DNA from: Clostridia bacterium
Lineage (GTDB): Bacteria; Bacillota_E; RBS10-35; JAJYVN01
Direction: 5' to 3'
Length of the DNA: 7,564 bases
NCBI GenBank assembly: GCA_027335515.1
Contig: DAHWHT010000316.1
Coordinates: forward strand, 1 to 7,564
Of this stretch, positions 5,642 through 7,564 are shown piece by piece. The position numbers and the translations under genes were made by a program. Positions within the stretch are counted from its first letter, which is position 1. Each line of letters opens with the position of its first letter. The notes under the pieces were generated by a model. It was not told the DNA's origin and made no database searches. It saw only the letters and a list, made by a program, of their open reading frames with translations.

Positions 5642-7015
5642 ATGGCTGCGGGGGTGGCTGGGCTGGCGGGCGGGGTGGAGGGGCGCGGCCGCAGGTGGCC
5701 GGTGGGGTTTGTGGCGGGGTTTGCCCTGGTGGCGTTGGCCTTCTTGTATGAGTTGCACCAGCATCTCGGCACGGCGGGGGACTTTTGGACGTTTTGGGCG
5801 GCGGCGCGCGCGCTGTCGGCCGGCCTGAGCCCCTACCACCTCGCCAACCTCGCGGCGGTGGCCGGTCCCCTGCCGCATCCGCGGCCCGGGCCGTTCCTCA
5901 GCCCGATCTTCGTGGCGCAGCTCATGGCGCCGCTGGGCGCGTTGCCGTTTGATGCGGCACGGCTGGTGTGGCTGGGCATCAGCCTGTTGTGCGCGGCGCT
6001 CACGCTGGTCCTGCTGCTGCGCCTGGGCGGGGTTGCGCTCGGCGCCGCGGCGCTTTCGGCCGGGTTGGTGCTGTGCATGGCCTTCCAGCCTTTATCGTTC
6101 ACGCTGTGGCTGGGTCAGACCGACACGATCGTCGTGGCGGCCGTCGCCGTCGGCTGGTATGCCATCCAGCGGGGGCGGCCCCTGCTGGGCGGTCTTGCCG
6201 CGTCGCTTGCGGCCGTGGATCCCCACCTTCTGGCAGGCCTGGGTGTGTATCTGCTGTTTCGCGCCGTGGCCCGCCGCGATCGCCTGCCGCTCGCAGGGTT
6301 TGCGATCGGCGGCGTCCTGGCCCTGGGCCTGTGTTGGCTGCACCCCGCCATGACGACCTATTGGCTGCGGGTGACCCTGCCCCACGCGCAGGCGGCGGCC
6401 ATCGAGCCCTGGGACACGCTGAACTGGCTGCAGGCCTGGAGCGAACTGCTCGGACCGCGGCTGGCGGTCTGGCCCACGCTGGCACTCGACGTTGCCCTGA
6501 CGCTGCTGGCCCTGCGCCTGTGGACCCGCGTCGACGCGACCCCCGCGCGCGACCTGGCCGTCGTGGCGGTCTGGACCCTGGCGACCACCACGTTCGCCTA
6601 TAACCAGGACTACACACTGTTGCTGCTCGCCGCGCCGTTCTTCCTGGCGCGATGGCGGGCCGCCGGATCCGAGACCCGGACGGGTTGGTTGGCGTTCACC
6701 CTGGCCGTCGGCTATGCGCTCTCGGCCCTGACGGGCGGCCCGGTGCCACTGCGCCACGCGGGGTTTGTGCTGCTGGTCCCGGTGGTCGCCCTGGCGGCCG
6801 TCTGCGCCCTGCCGCCGGTCCGCGCGCGCCTGAAGTCCGGGTACGGTGCATGGGCGGTGGCCTGGGTTGTTGCCACCTGGGTCGGTTACGCCGTGTTCAG
6901 CGTTGCCGGGGGGGCCCGCTGGCCGTCGTTGCTGCTGCTTTGTGGTCTGGTCGCGTTCCTCGCGGCCCTGTGGCGGTGGGACGTCGAACGCACCGCCGCT
7001 GCCGGGGCCGCCTGA
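5642..7015 (+). CDS. GT87/DUF2029-type polytopic membrane glycosyltransferase
   Basis: A complete 457-residue inner-membrane protein with roughly a dozen hydrophobic segments. GT-C enzymes of this family move a sugar from a polyprenyl-phosphate donor to a glycan or glycolipid on the outer face of the membrane (PimE-type mannosyltransferases are the best known). Seen here: a first membrane segment (about 20-36), then GDFWTFWAAARALSAGLSPY (46-65), where Asp47 matches the catalytic Asp of the first outer loop; LGQTD (157-161); AAVDPHLL (191-198), matching the family's KPQLL-like motif with Lys replaced by Val/Asp; and FAYNQDYTLLLLA (318-330). ATG 5642 is chosen because a GGCGGGA stands upstream; the frame is also open to GTG 5612, which lacks a ribosome site. 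The gene is divergent from the DUF2961 gene and convergent with the LutC-type gene. Donor and acceptor cannot be told. Family confidence is good; mannose specificity is not supported. Confidence 0.85.
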   Translation: MAAGVAGLAGGVEGRGRRWPVGFVAGFALVALAFLYELHQHLGTAGDFWTFWAAARALSAGLSPYHLANLAAVAGPLPHPRPGPFLSPIFVAQLMAPLGALPFDAARLVWLGISLLCAALTLVLLLRLGGVALGAAALSAGLVLCMAFQPLSFTLWLGQTDTIVVAAVAVGWYAIQRGRPLLGGLAASLAAVDPHLLAGLGVYLLFRAVARRDRLPLAGFAIGGVLALGLCWLHPAMTTYWLRVTLPHAQAAAIEPWDTLNWLQAWSELLGPRLAVWPTLALDVALTLLALRLWTRVDATPARDLAVVAVWTLATTTFAYNQDYTLLLLAAPFFLARWRAAGSETRTGWLAFTLAVGYALSALTGGPVPLRHAGFVLLVPVVALAAVCALPPVRARLKSGYGAWAVAWVVATWVGYAVFSVAGGARWPSLLLLCGLVAFLAALWRWDVERTAAAGAA

Positions 7016-7016
7016 A

Positions 7017-7052
7017 AGCGGGCTGCGGACCGGGACGGGTACGGGGCCCGCT
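7017..7052. terminator. Candidate bidirectional terminator between convergent genes
   Basis: AGCGGGC (7017-7023) and GCCCGCT (7046-7052) are perfect seven-base inverted arms with a 22-base loop that is itself G+C-rich. They fill the 35-base gap between the convergent GT87-type and LutC-type genes, the right arm overlapping the latter's stop codon. No T-run follows on either strand, so it is a weak candidate. Confidence 0.3.
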
Positions 7053-7564
7053 ACGGCGTTGACGCCCGCGGCCCCTCGCGCACCACGATCGCCCAGGCCA
7101 GCCCAGGGCCGTGCACCCCGATCACCAGGTCGTTTTCGATATCGGCCGAGCGGCTGGGCCCGGAGATCAGGGTGACCGCGGCGGGCCGCTCCGCGCCCGT
7201 CAACAGGTTGCAGGCCGCCAGGGCCGAGGTCAGGTCCGGGTGCACGTCGGCGGCATCGACGACAAAGACCGCGGCCGGCGGCAGCAGTGAGCGGCGGCGC
7301 TGCGTCTGGGGTCCGTGCGCAAGGACCATGGATCCGGTTTGAGCCGCGGCGGCGGGGGCACGCACCAGGCCGAAGGCCGCGTCGGCGGGGGCCGTCTCGT
7401 CATTCCCCAGAATGTGGGCGAGGGGGGGATCGGCGCTGACCGCCGCCGCGTCCCCCACGATGGAGCGCAGGGTCGATGCCAGCTCGTCCGGCGCGACCAC
7501 CGCCGCGCGGCCACCCTGGAACTCCCACTGCCGGACGAAGCCATCGACCGGATCGGCGGCCGGC
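7051..7564 (-). CDS. lutC: LutC-type LUD-domain protein, N-terminus cut off by the window edge
   Basis: A frame open from the right edge down to TAG at 7053-7051, giving 170 residues of the C-terminal part; the true start lies outside (GTG 7500 is internal, as coding continues upstream through FVRQWEFQGGRAAVVAPDEL). The end carries the signature of the LutC/YkgG family (LUD domain, formerly DUF162): ISGPSRSADIENDLVIGVHG, then a short hydrophobic strand. The upstream pattern, an aromatic-rich segment followed by GGRAAVV and a helix, also fits. LutC acts with LutA and LutB, iron-sulfur proteins, in oxidising L-lactate to pyruvate; in the cell it is cytoplasmic. LutC proteins are about 200-240 residues, so some 30-70 are missing. 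Partners lutA and lutB are not in the window and would be expected upstream, beyond the right edge. The gene symbol is by family only; stand-alone LUD proteins of other function exist. Confidence 0.8.
   Translation of the reverse strand, partial: PAADPVDGFVRQWEFQGGRAAVVAPDELASTLRSIVGDAAAVSADPPLAHILGNDETAPADAAFGLVRAPAAAAQTGSMVLAHGPQTQRRRSLLPPAAVFVVDAADVHPDLTSALAACNLLTGAERPAAVTLISGPSRSADIENDLVIGVHGPGLAWAIVVREGPRASTP

Noticed and set aside
5952..7175. Several 130-220-residue frames on both strands over the glycosyltransferase gene
   Set aside because: They are shifted or antisense readings with Arg/Pro/Ala-rich products, while the GT87-type frame gives about a dozen regular membrane segments.
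1..7564. CRISPR array, tRNA, rRNA, insertion sequence or prophage genes
   Set aside because: No regularly spaced repeats, tRNA-like cloverleaf, rRNA stretch, transposase or phage motif was seen on either strand.

Overview
The window is about 70% G+C over most of its length. One counted 60-base line inside the largest gene (4441-4500) is 43/60 G+C. The first ~620 bases are clearly poorer: lines 121-180 and 241-300 are 30/60 and 28/60. The gene set (an alkaline-phosphatase-superfamily sulfatase-like enzyme, a secreted DUF2961/GH172-type protein, a GT87-type membrane glycosyltransferase and a LutC-type protein) suggests a free-living, high-G+C, carbohydrate-processing environmental bacterium, for example of the planctomycete, acidobacterial or Armatimonadota kind. 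There is no rRNA or marker gene to fix the phylum, so this is only an impression.

Layout from left to right. (1) 1-616, minus strand: the N-terminal part of a DUF3800 protein that runs off the left edge, in A+T-richer DNA. (2) 617-1051: no convincing gene; it holds a short direct repeat, a small inverted repeat, a stretch that may be decayed coding sequence, and a hairpin just past the next gene's stop. (3) 1052-2431, minus: a complete 459-residue sulfatase-fold hydrolase with Thr where the formylglycine Cys should be. A -10-like hexamer and an imperfect palindrome lie upstream. (4) 2730-2975, plus: a small, well-coded hypothetical gene whose end overlaps the next gene's end by 12 bases. (5) 2964-5429, minus, probably starting further upstream: a large secreted protein built on DUF2961/GH172 jelly rolls, with two internal duplications and a Gln at one of the two expected catalytic Glu positions. 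(6) 5642-7015, plus, divergent from (5): a polytopic GT87/DUF2029-type glycosyltransferase. (7) 7051-7564, minus, convergent with (6): the C-terminal part of a LutC/LUD-domain protein that runs off the right edge.

No obvious operon joins these genes; neighbours are mostly divergent or convergent. The only functional theme is glycan metabolism. A membrane GT-C enzyme would use lipid-linked sugar, an exported GH172-like protein would act on furanosides, and a cytoplasmic phospho- or sulfo-ester hydrolase sits close by. That the three share a pathway is inference only. The strongest observations are the altered catalytic residues in both hydrolases and the duplicated architecture of the DUF2961 protein.
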